A DNA stretch of 64,000 nucleotides from Clostridiaceae bacterium (GCA_009911305.1 QXXC01000003.1:124001-188000); one strand, 5' to 3'; numbered from the stretch's first letter, positions 26,655 through 35,536 are shown. Numbers and translations: made by a program. The notes: generated by a model not told the origin, from the sequence alone.

Positions 26655-27446
26655 ATGAATATTACTGGTATTATCATTGCGGCCGTTATCGTGGGCGTGA
26701 CCGGCATCATCGTCGGCATGCTCCTGGGTGTGGCCAGCGAGAAGTTTAAAGTAGAGGTAGATGAAAAAGAAGTCCTTGTCAGGGCTGAGCTGCCGGGAAA
26801 TAACTGCGGCGGCTGCGGCTTCCCGGGCTGTGACGGCCTTGCAAAGGCCATTGCGCAGGGGACGGCGGCTGTGGATGCCTGTCCGGTAGGCGGCGCGCCT
26901 GTAGGGGCGAAGATCGCGGCCATCATGGGCGTTGAGGCCGGCGGCAGCGAGAAGAAGGTGGCTTTTGTAAAGTGTAAGGGTACCTGCGACAAGACGCGCG
27001 CGCAGTACAATTATTATGGAATCAAGGATTGTAAGATGGCCGGCGTGGTTCCCGGCGCGGGCGACAAGGCATGCTCTTATGGATGCATGGGCTTTGGATC
27101 CTGCGTGACGGCCTGTCAGTTCGGCGCGATCCACGTGGTGGACGGCATCGCAGTGGTTGACAAGGAGAAATGCGTGGCCTGCGGCAAATGTGTGGCGGCC
27201 TGCCCGCAGCATTTGATCGACCTCGTGCCGTATAAGGCCGAGCATCTGGTGCAGTGTAATTCTCACGACAAGGGACCGGCTGTGAAGGCGAAGTGCGACA
27301 ATGGATGTATTGGTTGTACGCTTTGTACGAAGCAGTGTGAGTTTGACGCGATCCATATGGATAACAATGTGGCTGTGATTGATTACGAGAAGTGTACGAA
27401 CTGCGGTAAGTGCGCGGCGAAGTGTCCGGCGAAGATTATTCTGTAA
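26655..27446 (+). CDS. rnfB: Rnf complex subunit B (ferredoxin-accepting polyferredoxin)
   Basis: 263 aa: an N-terminal membrane anchor (IIIAAVIVGVTGIIVGMLLG), the CGGCGFPGC-type Fe-S domain, a middle cysteine-rich stretch, and further motifs CVACGKCVAACP, CIGCTLCTKQC and CTNCGKCAAKCP. Takes electrons from reduced ferredoxin. Last gene of the operon; a long terminator follows at 27492. Confidence 0.95.
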   Translation: MNITGIIIAAVIVGVTGIIVGMLLGVASEKFKVEVDEKEVLVRAELPGNNCGGCGFPGCDGLAKAIAQGTAAVDACPVGGAPVGAKIAAIMGVEAGGSEKKVAFVKCKGTCDKTRAQYNYYGIKDCKMAGVVPGAGDKACSYGCMGFGSCVTACQFGAIHVVDGIAVVDKEKCVACGKCVAACPQHLIDLVPYKAEHLVQCNSHDKGPAVKAKCDNGCIGCTLCTKQCEFDAIHMDNNVAVIDYEKCTNCGKCAAKCPAKIIL

Positions 27447-27491
27447 GGGCTGCGTGAAATGGGCATGTTGTAAACACGCTTGAAAGTTTTG

Positions 27492-27564
27492 AAAAAGCAG
27501 ACGGCAAAATGCGCAGTGACGCCAGGGTGTGTCATGGGCGCGGGTTGCTGTCTGCTTTTTCTTT
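27492..27564 (+). terminator. Rho-independent terminator of the rnf operon
   Basis: aaaaagcagacggcaa pairs over 16 bp with ttgctgtctgcttttt (one G-U), with a ~40-nt loop, followed by cttt, 45 bp after the rnfB stop. Confidence 0.8.
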
Positions 27565-27645
27565 AAATAAGAGTGTGTCAGGCGCTTTGGGGCAGCAGTT
27601 CAGGCTGTCTGAACGGTTACATTCTGGGACAGGGAGGGAAGATGT

Positions 27646-28365
27646 ATGCTGTCAGTTGCCGTGTGCGATGATGTGGTTCTGGAATGTGCGGATCTGGCGA
27701 GGCGGATTCGGGAGGTATTGGGGCTGGAAGGGATTGGCGCGATTGTGAAGCGCTTTTTTTCGGGGCGGGATCTGCTGGAGGCCGGGGAGGCGTTTGATCT
27801 TGCTTTCCTGGATATCCGCATGCCGGGGATGGACGGGATGGAGCTGGCGAAACGGCTGCGCGGGAAGCGGCCGGATATGATGCTGATCTTTGTGACGTCT
27901 GCGAGCGAGTATGTGTTTGAGGCTTACGATGTGGAGGCATTTCATTATCTTGTGAAACCGGTTCCGGAGGAGAAGCTGCGGCGTGTTCTTTTGCATGCGG
28001 CGGGGAAAATCTCCGGGAGGGAGGATGCGGGGTATCTGCTTGTTTCCTTGCAGAAGGGGACCGTGAAGGTGAGGCTTAAGGATATTGTGTATATGGAGGC
28101 CAGAGGGAGGCTGGTGGATATCCACTGTGCGCAGGAGACGGTAACGGTTCCGGAGGCGCTTGGACGGCTGGAAAAAAAGCTTGAGGGGCGGGATTTTTTC
28201 CGCTGCCATAAGGGGTATCTGATTAACTTACGGTTTGTGGATGGTTTTCAGAAAACGCAGATAACAATGGAGAATGGGGATGTTGTTTTGCTGGCCAGGA
28301 GGCGGTATGATGATTTTGCCAGGGAAATGATGAACTTTATGAAGCGGGAGGGCGGTATTCTGTGA
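27646..28365 (+). CDS. LytTR-family response regulator
   Basis: 239 aa. Receiver domain with acidic pocket CDD (residues 7-9), phospho-acceptor D56 in LDIRMPGMDG and lysine in YLVKPVP. The C-terminal LytTR DNA-binding domain spans ~135-235 (VRLKDIVYMEARGRLVDIHC, FFRCHKGYLINLRFV). An AgrA/LytR-like regulator. No sensor kinase is present: the overlapping downstream frame is only 66 codons. gggaggg lies upstream. Confidence 0.88.
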   Translation: MLSVAVCDDVVLECADLARRIREVLGLEGIGAIVKRFFSGRDLLEAGEAFDLAFLDIRMPGMDGMELAKRLRGKRPDMMLIFVTSASEYVFEAYDVEAFHYLVKPVPEEKLRRVLLHAAGKISGREDAGYLLVSLQKGTVKVRLKDIVYMEARGRLVDIHCAQETVTVPEALGRLEKKLEGRDFFRCHKGYLINLRFVDGFQKTQITMENGDVVLLARRRYDDFAREMMNFMKREGGIL

Positions 28366-28562
28366 GTGTGAATCTGCGGGGAAATGATCCGGCTGTATGG
28401 TTTTTGGCAGGGAAATTTGCGGCCTGGGCAATCGTTCAGGGGTGGGAGCTGTTTACGGCTTTGCGTATCCAGGAGAGATTTTTCCGTCCGGCCCGGACGC
28501 CGGCGGGGGATGGGGCGTTTTTTGTGTCGGTGATGATGGAGGGAGGGCATGGTTCTCTGTGA
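28362..28562 (+). CDS. Short unknown frame coupled to the response regulator
   Basis: 66 aa starting at GTG 28362, overlapping the response-regulator stop by 4 bp (GTGA), a coupling normally seen with a sensor kinase. One hydrophobic segment (VWFLAGKFAAWAIVQGW). It ends at TGA and decayed genes follow, so it may be the stump of a lost kinase or membrane partner. No family recognised. Confidence 0.35.
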   Translation: MSVNLRGNDPAVWFLAGKFAAWAIVQGWELFTALRIQERFFRPARTPAGDGAFFVSVMMEGGHGSL

Positions 28563-28624
28563 GGGGGCGGCCCTTTCACAATCCACCGCGCCGCACAGCT
28601 CCATACAGTCCTGCACATCGTATT

Positions 28625-28985
28625 TCAATTCTTAAAACAGTCGCTGTCCTCCACAAGCTTATACGTCCCCTTCCCCAGCTTTATCACGAATCCGGCAGCC
28701 TCGCTCCGATTTAAAATTCGCTGCAACTGCCTTGCGCTGCAATGGAGATGAAAGGCGGCCTGTTCGATTCCTTTCAGGGTCTGATCATGGCATTTATATT
28801 TCATATTAGGAAATAACCCGTTCAGTGAGGGAGGCAGGGGCGGCGTCGATAGCGGCCATGGTTCCTATTTTGGCTGAAAGGCTGTTGCAGATAAGCGCCA
28901 GAAACCGGCTGTTGGAGAGCAGGGCTTCCCTGTGTTTTTCAATCGAACATACAATGCAGGTCAGTCTTTCGGCGGCTTCCGCATA
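28625..28985 (-). pseudogene. Crp/Fnr-family regulator remnant (frameshifted)
   Basis: Read on the minus strand, an upstream frame gives IEKHREALLSNSRFLALICN then SLSAK, like the dimerisation-helix region of Crp/Fnr proteins. After a frameshift near 28810 a second frame gives TLKGIEQAAFHLHCSARQLQ, RILNRSEAAGFVIKLGKGTY and KLVEDSDCFKN then stop, matching the winged-helix DNA-binding domain. The cyclic-nucleotide-like N-terminal domain is gone. It abuts the MATE remnant on the opposite strand. Confidence 0.65.
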
Positions 28986-29234
28986 AATGCTGCCGCTTGG
29001 GTGATAAAAGGTGTGATCAATATGATGACGAGTTATTTTCAGGCGTTGGGAAAGGCAGTAAAATCACTGACAATCACAGTTCTGAGAAATGCGGTGCTGT
29101 TTATTCCGGGAGTCATCCTTTTGAATCATATTTGGAAGCTGAACGGCGTGATTGCGGCGCAGCCTGTTGTGGAGACGGCTTTGGCGATCATTTGTATGGC
29201 CATGTATGTCAGAGACAGGGAGACTGCGCGCTAG
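28983..29234 (+). pseudogene. MATE transporter C-terminal fragment
   Basis: The frame from about AAWVIKGVINMMTSYFQALG through LLNHIWKLNGVIAAQPVVET to MYVRDRETAR is the last ~80 residues of a MATE-family exporter of the same type as the intact gene at 30988. The frame opens at an ATG at 28932, but its first ~17 residues are antisense to the Crp remnant. A deletion fused the two remnants. Confidence 0.7.
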
Positions 29235-29418
29235 AGCATGATTCAAACACGTGCTAAGCCTGACCGTATATGACAGAAATCAGGCCGTTTGTTCCTGCAT
29301 GATTAAACGAACGCTTTTTCAGCCGAAGAAACCGTTATGATATCTGTGCATTCCCGGATTCTTCAGGCGCCTGCCTTTGCGGCTGATTTTCCGGGAATCT
29401 GAAAAAAGGAGGTTTTTT

Positions 29419-29889
29419 ATGAAAGCAGGGACCATGAACGGCCTGATCGGGGCGAACATGAATGTGAAGCTGGCAGAGACGCCGATGCGCGTGTACAGCG
29501 AGGCAGAGGCAAAGGGCGATACAGGGGCCATGGAACGCGCCATGGGGTATGCAGAGGAATTTTCGCAGAAGGCAAAGGAGTGCAGCGACGAGGCAAAGGA
29601 AGCGCTGAAAAGCGAGGCAAAGGAGGAGAAAGAGGAGCGGGAGGCCCTGCTCGAACGGCGCAGGGAGGAAGCGGCGGCGCGGCGGGGTGAGACATCCGGA
29701 AGGCTGCCGGAGCCGGTGGATACGGCTGTGATCAGCGAGGATGGAAAGAAGGCTTCACAAGAGGCGGGAGCGCCCGCCGGAACCGGCGCGGGCGGGCCGG
29801 CCGCGCCGGATATCGCGAAGACGTATACGGAGAGCAGAGGCGCAGTGGATATGCAGGCCGCAGAGCCGCAGATTTGCGTGAAAGCCTGA
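29419..29889 (+). CDS. Conserved hypothetical, charged coiled-coil protein
   Basis: 156 aa from ATG 29419 with a strong aaggagg; the frame opens 42 nt earlier. Residues ~20-95 are an almost continuous charged helix rich in Lys, Glu and Ala (FSQKAKECSDEAKEALKSEA); the remainder is Gly/Pro/Ala-rich and probably disordered. No signal peptide or membrane segment. I recall similar unassigned proteins in Lachnospiraceae but know no function. A hairpin (attcccgg ... ccgggaat, ~29352-29398) precedes the ribosome-binding site and a strong terminator follows. Confidence 0.7.
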   Translation: MKAGTMNGLIGANMNVKLAETPMRVYSEAEAKGDTGAMERAMGYAEEFSQKAKECSDEAKEALKSEAKEEKEEREALLERRREEAAARRGETSGRLPEPVDTAVISEDGKKASQEAGAPAGTGAGGPAAPDIAKTYTESRGAVDMQAAEPQICVKA

Positions 29890-29905
29890 CAGCCCTGACT
29901 GGCAG

Positions 29906-29947
29906 CGCGGCGGGGGATATCCGGAAATGGATCCCCCGCCGCGTTTT
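29906..29947. terminator. Bidirectional rho-independent terminator
   Basis: cgcggcgggggat / atcccccgccgcg is a 13-bp perfect stem followed by tttt, between the convergent small gene (+) and merR gene (-). Confidence 0.85.
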
Positions 29948-29982
29948 CATGTACTTCCTGAGTATATTTTATTCCATGAATG

Positions 29983-30801
29983 TTATCCCATGACAGGTAT
30001 TTCAATCTGCACAATATAGTCTTCTATCCGCTGTGCGACGGTTTCGTTGATCCCTTTTTCATAGGAAAAGCCGCACAGCTCGATTCCCTGCCTGCGGGCA
30101 TGGTCTAAGATGTCACGGTACCGGCCGGGAAGGCCGTCCCATTCCCCTTTGTAAAAGGCTTTTAAATAGTTTCCCTTTGGCTGTATATGGAGGCCGTTTT
30201 TGTGCCTGAGGAACGGGATCTCAATAAAGAGCCGGGTATAGTCGTCGAAACGGCCGTTTTGCAGGCTGGAGACGGGAATCATGGAGCCGTAGGAGGCGTC
30301 GTGCAGGCGGCCGAGCCGGTACCGGGCCGTTTCGGCTGTGATGAGCTCCACCGCTTTTTCAAAGGTGATGGAACGGTCGATATCCACAACCACCAGGCGG
30401 CGTTCTTCCTTTTCCACGATGCTGATTTCCGACAGATCCATGCTCAGAAGGGCGTCCATGCTCTGACGATGGCTGTGTAAGGTTTTCCGGAGAGCGGTCA
30501 GGCGCATGAGCTGTACGTCCAGCTCTGCGATCCGCTCCTCAAGGAGGCGCTTCATGGTTTCAGCGGAGCGGTTTTTCATAAAGGCCTGTATTTCCGCCAG
30601 GGGTACGTCCAGCTCCCTCAACAGCAGTATAATCTCCAGGATGGGGCTCTGGTGAAAGTTATAGTACCGGTATCCGTTTTCAGGATCCACGGCGGCGGGC
30701 TTAAAGAGCCCAATCTCATCATACCACATCAGTGTTTTCTTGTTGATGCCATGCAGAGCGGCGAACTGGCCGATGGTAAGGCGTTTACTTTTTTTATCCA
30801 T
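29983..30801 (-). CDS. MerR-family transcriptional regulator of the divergent MATE gene
   Basis: 272 aa, starting at the ATG complementary to 30799-30801 (AGGAG 8 nt upstream; the frame stays open further up). N-terminal winged helix LTIGQFAALHGINKKTLMWY ... GYRYYNFHQ is the MerR DNA-binding domain, followed by a coiled coil (~85-125) and a C-terminal GyrI-like effector domain (~130-272), the plan of BmrR-type multidrug regulators. Divergently transcribed from a MATE exporter gene, whose promoter carries the 19-bp MerR spacing. It probably senses an exporter substrate. Confidence 0.88.
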   Translation of the reverse strand: MDKKSKRLTIGQFAALHGINKKTLMWYDEIGLFKPAAVDPENGYRYYNFHQSPILEIILLLRELDVPLAEIQAFMKNRSAETMKRLLEERIAELDVQLMRLTALRKTLHSHRQSMDALLSMDLSEISIVEKEERRLVVVDIDRSITFEKAVELITAETARYRLGRLHDASYGSMIPVSSLQNGRFDDYTRLFIEIPFLRHKNGLHIQPKGNYLKAFYKGEWDGLPGRYRDILDHARRQGIELCGFSYEKGINETVAQRIEDYIVQIEIPVMG

Positions 30802-30847
30802 TTTCATGCTCCTGAAATATTTTTTTAAAAAATGATCCGTTTTTCTA

Positions 30848-30878
30848 TTGACCGTACTGTTACTGTATGGTTTATGAT
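30848..30878 (+). promoter_or_regulatory. MerR-type promoter/operator of the MATE gene
   Basis: TTGACC (30848-30853), a 19-nt spacer and TATGAT (30873-30878). The spacer region carries the dyad accgtac N7 gtatggt (one mismatch). An over-long 19-bp spacer with a centred dyad is diagnostic for MerR activation by DNA distortion. Confidence 0.8.
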
Positions 30879-30987
30879 ACGACATACAGGAGACAAATGC
30901 AAGCTGCGAATGTAAATGTGCTCCCGGAATCTCCCCGCGCCTGATTTTGTGAGATTTTGGGAGTACAAAAAAAGGAGAAATGAAACG

Positions 30988-32319
30988 ATGGGACATGAAA
31001 ATGTATACGCAAAACCTGTAACGCTTGGGAATATTTTAAAATTTGCCGTTCCGACCATTGCCATGACGGTGTTTATGTCATTTTATACCATGGTTGACGG
31101 CCTGTTTGTGTCGAATCTGATCGGCACGGACGCGCTTTCGGCGATCAATCTGACAGCCCCTGTCATCCAGCTCGTCACTGCTGTTTCGGCCATGCTGGCC
31201 ACCGGCGGGAGCGCGGTGATTATGAAGAAGATGGGGGAGCAGAGGAACCAGGAGGCGATGGAGGATTTTACGTTCCTGATTCTGGTCAATATTGCGGCGG
31301 GAAGCGCCATGTGCATACTTGGATGGCTGGCCATGGGCCCTGTCTTTGCGGGAATGGGCCTGTCTGCGGATGTGGAAAGGTACTGCGTGGAATATTTGAG
31401 CCGCTATCTGGCGTTCACGGTTCCCATCCTGCTGATGAATAACTTTACGCTTTACATGATTGCCAGCGGGAAGGCGGCGCTTTCGTTTGTCTGCTCCGTG
31501 GCGGGCGGCGTCCTCAATATGGCGCTTGACTATGTGTTTATAGCAGAGCTTGATATGGGGATCCGCGGGGCGGCGATCGCGACGGGCCTGGGGTATTCCG
31601 TGACCGCAGCGGCCGGTTTATTTGTCTTTAGCCGCAAAACGGGCCTTCTGCACTTTACGAAGCCGGCGCTGCGCGTAAAGGTCCTGGCCAGCGCGGCCGC
31701 CAATGGATCCTCGGAAATGGCGACGGCGCTTGTGAGCGGGATCATTACCATGATGTTTAACTGGACCATGCTGACCTTTGTCGGCGAGGACGGCATTGCG
31801 GCAGTGACGATCATCATGTATGTGCTGATGTTTGCAAGCTCCCTGTACACAGGCTATTCGTACGGGGTTGCGCCCATGATGAGCTTTTACTATGGAGAGG
31901 GGAACCGTGAGAAGCTGAAAACGCTGATTTTGGTCAGTCTGAAGGTGATTGCATGCATCTCGGTGGTCACGGCCGCAGGTTCGCTTTTATTAACAGAGCC
32001 GCTCGTGTCTGTCTTTTCGCGCCCGGATAATCCGGTATACGGCCTGGCGGTCAGCGGGAACCGGATATGCACAGCCGCGCTCCTCTTTATCGGGTTTAAT
32101 ATTTTTGCGAGCGGGATGTTTACAGCGCTGTCAAACGGGGTGGTGTCGGCTGTCCTTGCCTTTTCGAGATCGTTTGTGTTTATGCTGATAACCATGATGG
32201 TTCTTCCGCGCATCATGGGAGTGAACGGCGTATGGCTGGCGACGCCGGCGGCCGAAATCATGGCTTTAGGCCTGTCTGCCTTCATGTTTGTGAGATACAG
32301 GAAGAGGTACGGGTATTAA
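30988..32319 (+). CDS. MATE-family efflux transporter
   Basis: 443 aa from ATG 30988 (aaaggag upstream). About twelve membrane segments in two homologous halves; FAVPTIAMTVFMSFYTMVDG and NRICTAALLFIGFNIFASGM are family blocks. Exports cationic or drug-like compounds in exchange for Na+ or H+. Controlled by the divergent MerR regulator. A C-terminal remnant of a close relative lies at 28983, pointing to an earlier duplication or similar cassette. Confidence 0.9.
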   Translation: MGHENVYAKPVTLGNILKFAVPTIAMTVFMSFYTMVDGLFVSNLIGTDALSAINLTAPVIQLVTAVSAMLATGGSAVIMKKMGEQRNQEAMEDFTFLILVNIAAGSAMCILGWLAMGPVFAGMGLSADVERYCVEYLSRYLAFTVPILLMNNFTLYMIASGKAALSFVCSVAGGVLNMALDYVFIAELDMGIRGAAIATGLGYSVTAAAGLFVFSRKTGLLHFTKPALRVKVLASAAANGSSEMATALVSGIITMMFNWTMLTFVGEDGIAAVTIIMYVLMFASSLYTGYSYGVAPMMSFYYGEGNREKLKTLILVSLKVIACISVVTAAGSLLLTEPLVSVFSRPDNPVYGLAVSGNRICTAALLFIGFNIFASGMFTALSNGVVSAVLAFSRSFVFMLITMMVLPRIMGVNGVWLATPAAEIMALGLSAFMFVRYRKRYGY

Positions 32320-32450
32320 AGTGTGTTTGAAACGCGCTCCGGGGCCGGTTTTTCTGCTTAACAATGCGTTACATATCCGCTATAATAAAAGAGCAAAACA
32401 ACAGAGGATAATTCGGGCTGCCTGAACAGTTGCGAAAGGGGATGTATGGC

Positions 32451-33068
32451 TTGAAAAGGACGAAAAGAAAAATCTGGCTGTGGCTGCTGCCAGCGGTGGC
32501 GGCGGCGCTTGTATGCTGTATATGGGCATATTTGCTGCGGGGAAGCAGGCGGATCCGCGCAGAACGGGATATTCTGCCGGATGAGATGGTATTTTATAAT
32601 CAGCTCGACGGGCGGTGGAAGGAGGACAGGCTGGGCGCGTCAGGATATGATATGGAGTCTTCGGGATGTCTGACGACCTGCATTGCAATGATCACAGGGC
32701 TGCAGGATGTCCCGCAGTCCTTTGATCCGGGTGAGCTGAACGCGCTTTTTTCGGATGAGCAGTGCTATGACGCGGAGGGCAATCTCCAGTGGGGAGAGGT
32801 TGAGCGGGCGCTGTCGGTTACGGCTGTCCGGCGCGGGCCGATGGAGGGCAGGGAGCTGGAGGAGCTTTTGCTGGAAGGCGTATATCCGATCGTGCGGGTC
32901 CGGATGCATGGGCTGGGGGCATACCACTATGTGCTGCTTGTGGGGAGCTGCGACGGGGAATTTTTATGTATTGATCCGCTGAACCGGGAGAAGAAGCTGT
33001 TGGGGCTTTCCGGATTTGGGAACCGCATCTACGCGGTCCGGTATCTGGAGGAAGGGAAGGGGCGTTAA
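32451..33068 (+). CDS. Membrane-anchored C39-like (papain-fold) protein
   Basis: 205 aa from TTG 32451 (aaagggg upstream; ATG 32442 is too close to that site). One N-terminal membrane anchor (IWLWLLPAVAAALVCCIWAY). The outer domain begins with the YNQLDGRW motif and has SSGCLTTCIAM (catalytic Cys), AYHYVLLVG (His) and CIDPLNRE (Asp), the triad of C39_2-family peptidases. Likely a surface cysteine peptidase or related amidase. Has a weak terminator at 33089. Confidence 0.72.
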   Translation: MKRTKRKIWLWLLPAVAAALVCCIWAYLLRGSRRIRAERDILPDEMVFYNQLDGRWKEDRLGASGYDMESSGCLTTCIAMITGLQDVPQSFDPGELNALFSDEQCYDAEGNLQWGEVERALSVTAVRRGPMEGRELEELLLEGVYPIVRVRMHGLGAYHYVLLVGSCDGEFLCIDPLNREKKLLGLSGFGNRIYAVRYLEEGKGR

Positions 33069-33088
33069 ATACGGGAGATTTTAAAAAA

Positions 33089-33127
33089 GAAAACGGTGGT
33101 TTGGATATGGATTTCAAAACCGCTTTT
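33089..33127 (+). terminator. Possible terminator after the C39-like gene
   Basis: aaaa(cg)gtggttt pairs with aaaccgctttt (one G-U, two bulged bases), 20 bp after the stop. Confidence 0.4.
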
Positions 33128-33546
33128 ACAACGATGGATTGCTCATGATTCACTTACCTTATGCATATATTAATTGCAAGATACATTTCTTTTTCATAAA
33201 ATTCTTTTTCATAAAACAAAAATTTATCCTTGTCTGGTATTATTCAAATCCTGATATGTAACATTGCATCGCCCTCCTTTCTTTCGTCTGGAGGGCTGCT
33301 TGAACCCTCCGCAAAATACAAGAGGGGGAAGCCGCCTTTGGCTCTATGAATTCCCCTCTGACCAAAGGGCCGCGCGCACGGGATTTCCCGGGGGTGGCGG
33401 CGCCAAACCACATTTTCAGCGGTCTGTGTGTATCGCGAAGCGTGTTACCGGGCACAGGGCACAGCCTGGCAGGGGTGTGAACCGCGTTGCAGTTCAGCCT
33501 TTGGGCTGAACCGTAACAAATATTTTGATTACTGCCTGTATATATA
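33128..33546. other. GC-rich intergenic island of unknown origin
   Basis: AT-rich edges surround a GC-rich block (~33265-33515) with several hairpins: agagggggaa ... ttcccctct near 33320-33359, and a perfect gttcagcc tttg ggctgaac near 33492-33511. A 71-codon minus-strand frame crosses it but has no family features. I see no gene. Confidence 0.4.
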
Positions 33547-33575
33547 TTGACAATACATATATTAAATAGTAAAAT
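33547..33575 (+). promoter_or_regulatory. Sigma-A promoter of the flagellin gene
   Basis: TTGACA (33547-33552), 17-nt spacer, TAAAAT (33570-33575). No sigma-D (FliA-type) motif is seen, which is unusual for flagellin. Confidence 0.75.
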
Positions 33576-33583
33576 ATTGCCAT

Positions 33584-33621
33584 AAAATAAAACAAAAGAG
33601 ACATGGCTTTTGTTTTATTTT
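33584..33621 (+). promoter_or_regulatory. 5'-terminal mRNA hairpin, flagellin leader
   Basis: aaaataaaacaaaag / cttttgttttatttt, 15-bp perfect stem with an 8-nt loop, starting 8 bp after the -10 element, so it would sit at the very 5' end of the mRNA. A near-identical leader precedes the lipoprotein gene at 35696. Confidence 0.6.
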
Positions 33622-33733
33622 TATGCAGAAAAATGTTTTACCAAAGAGCTTAAGCAGATCGTAAGACAGATTTCGCAGGAACACAGTTCCAAAATAATAA
33701 AGAAAATGTAGAGAGGTTGGGAGAAAGAGAGCG

Positions 33734-35245
33734 ATGATAATCCAGCATAATTTGCTTGGCGCGAACTCGCGCCGGAATTTGGACAAAAACAAAGGAAAGA
33801 TCCAGAAAAGCCTTGAGAAGCTGTCCTCAGGTTATCGGATTAACCGTTCTGCGGACGACGCGGCGGGCCTGGCGATATCAGAAGGGCTGCGCCTGATCAT
33901 CCAGGGAACGGAACAGGCGGAGCGCAACGTTATGGACGGAGTCGGGCTGATACGCACGGCCGATGGCGCGATGGAGGAGATCAGCGCCATGCTCCAGAGA
34001 GGCTATCAGCTCAGCGCCCAGGCTGCCAACAGCACATATAATGAGACGAGCCGTTCCGCGATGCAGGCGGAGCTCGACGAGCTCCGGGATGAGATAGGAA
34101 GAATCACGGAGAATACGGAATTTAACGGGATCCCTCTTTTGAAAAGCGATGTCGGACAGAGCAGCGGCAGCGCAGTCATCGGCCCGCAGACGGGGCTTCC
34201 GGCCTGGGTAAAAACAGGGGCGTCCCTGGCAAGCGGGCAGCAGGTGGAGACATATGAGACAACGGAAAGTTATAATATAATAGACACGTCGAATAATACG
34301 GTTGTCGGAAGCGGAACCCAGACCGTTAAGCATGCCGCCGCATCCATCGATTTCAGCGCCCTGACTCCGGCAAACAAAAGCGAGCTTCTGGAAAAAGGAG
34401 GGAAAGGGTTTTACAATACCTGCTTCACATGCGATAATCATTACAGCATTAAATTTGTCCCGGGGACAGGCTCCAGCTTCAAACAGGACGGGAGCCACTA
34501 CATCTATGAAATCGGGATTGACAACGTAAATACCGGCGAGGATCTGGTCAATGCGATTGTTGACGGCGTGGGAGGAAAGGGAGCGCAGGGAATACCCGGA
34601 AGCCCGTTAAGCCATTACACGAAATTTGTTCCGGACGCGACGGATAAAAATGTGCTGTGGATTTATGATAACCGCTCGTCTGAACCGAGCTCTGCTTACA
34701 CGCCCCCGGTTCAGAGCCCGCAGACAGTAAGCTGGACCAGTTGGACAGGCGCCGGCGCAGGGACAGGAAGCACGAATGCCCAGACTCACAGAGGCAGCGG
34801 GAAATTCGGTTCAGGCATTGCCTATGCGCCCGGCTCGATCATCCCGATCAAAGGGGATCTCACATTACAGATCGGCCCCTCGGAAGAAGAGACGCTGCAG
34901 ATCATCCTTCCCGGCACGCACGAGAAGCTTCTGGGGATCAGCGACGTTTCGGTCCTGACGCAGAAACTGGCCAATGACTCCATGGGAAAATTTGAAAAGG
35001 CGATCCGGTATCTGAACGAGGAGCGCGGCCGGATGGGTTCTTACCAGAACCGCCTGGAGCATACGCACCGCTCTCTGGGCGTGAATCATGAAAATTTATC
35101 CTCCGCGGAAAGCCGCATCCGCGATACGGATATGGCAAAGGAGCTCATGGAGTACACGAAAGAGGAGATCATTTCCCAGAGCGCTCAGTTTATGCTGTCG
35201 CAGGCAAATGTGATCCCGCAGCAGGTGCTCAGGCTTCTGGCGTAG
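33734..35245 (+). CDS. hag: Flagellin
   Basis: 503 aa. The conserved N-terminal D0/D1 region (MIIQHNLLGANSRRNLDKNK, LSSGYRINRSADDAAGLAIS, LQRGYQLSAQAANSTYNET) and C-terminal D1/D0 region (MAKELMEYTKEEIISQSAQF, ANVIPQQVLRLLA) flank a ~250-residue variable surface domain (~150-390) with an uncommon Cys pair (CFTCDN). Polymerises into the filament after export by the flagellar type III system; residues of the TLR5 site (LQR...Q) are retained. No other flagellar gene is near, and the promoter is sigma-A-like. Structured repeat C follows. Confidence 0.92.
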   Translation: MIIQHNLLGANSRRNLDKNKGKIQKSLEKLSSGYRINRSADDAAGLAISEGLRLIIQGTEQAERNVMDGVGLIRTADGAMEEISAMLQRGYQLSAQAANSTYNETSRSAMQAELDELRDEIGRITENTEFNGIPLLKSDVGQSSGSAVIGPQTGLPAWVKTGASLASGQQVETYETTESYNIIDTSNNTVVGSGTQTVKHAAASIDFSALTPANKSELLEKGGKGFYNTCFTCDNHYSIKFVPGTGSSFKQDGSHYIYEIGIDNVNTGEDLVNAIVDGVGGKGAQGIPGSPLSHYTKFVPDATDKNVLWIYDNRSSEPSSAYTPPVQSPQTVSWTSWTGAGAGTGSTNAQTHRGSGKFGSGIAYAPGSIIPIKGDLTLQIGPSEEETLQIILPGTHEKLLGISDVSVLTQKLANDSMGKFEKAIRYLNEERGRMGSYQNRLEHTHRSLGVNHENLSSAESRIRDTDMAKELMEYTKEEIISQSAQFMLSQANVIPQQVLRLLA

Positions 35246-35291
35246 CAACCCAATATTTCGGGACAGTTCCTTACAGCCTGCCGTTCATGTA

Positions 35292-35429
35292 GCCGGAGCC
35301 AGGTTCCCTATCCATAAGGAACCCGTAGAAAACCGCCGGCGCTTAGCGAGGTCTTTTCGAGATTAGCGTCCGCTGCGCTTTTCTCCGAGCGGGAGCGGGG
35401 TTCCGTTGGATAGGGAACCTGGCTCCGGC
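35292..35429 (-). repeat. 137-nt structured repeat, copy C
   Basis: Arms 35292-35313 and 35408-35429 are perfect 22-nt inverted repeats (GCCGGAGCCAGGTTCCCTAT...). The core matches copy B. The inner helix has changed on both sides, to CGCT/AGCG. Lies 46 bp downstream of the flagellin stop. Confidence 0.85.
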
Positions 35430-35536
35430 GGCCCTCTCACGCTCGATCATTTCCAACAGACATCCTGTAACAGTTCAGACAACCTCCGGACCGCTGCAGC
35501 ATCCTCCATTTCTTTTCACAATTTTCAACAAAAATA

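Noticed and set aside
33240-33455. 71-codon minus-strand frame in the GC-rich spacer before flagellin
   Set aside because: Translation of hairpin-rich sequence without domain features or Shine-Dalgarno; frames of this kind are common over structured repeats.
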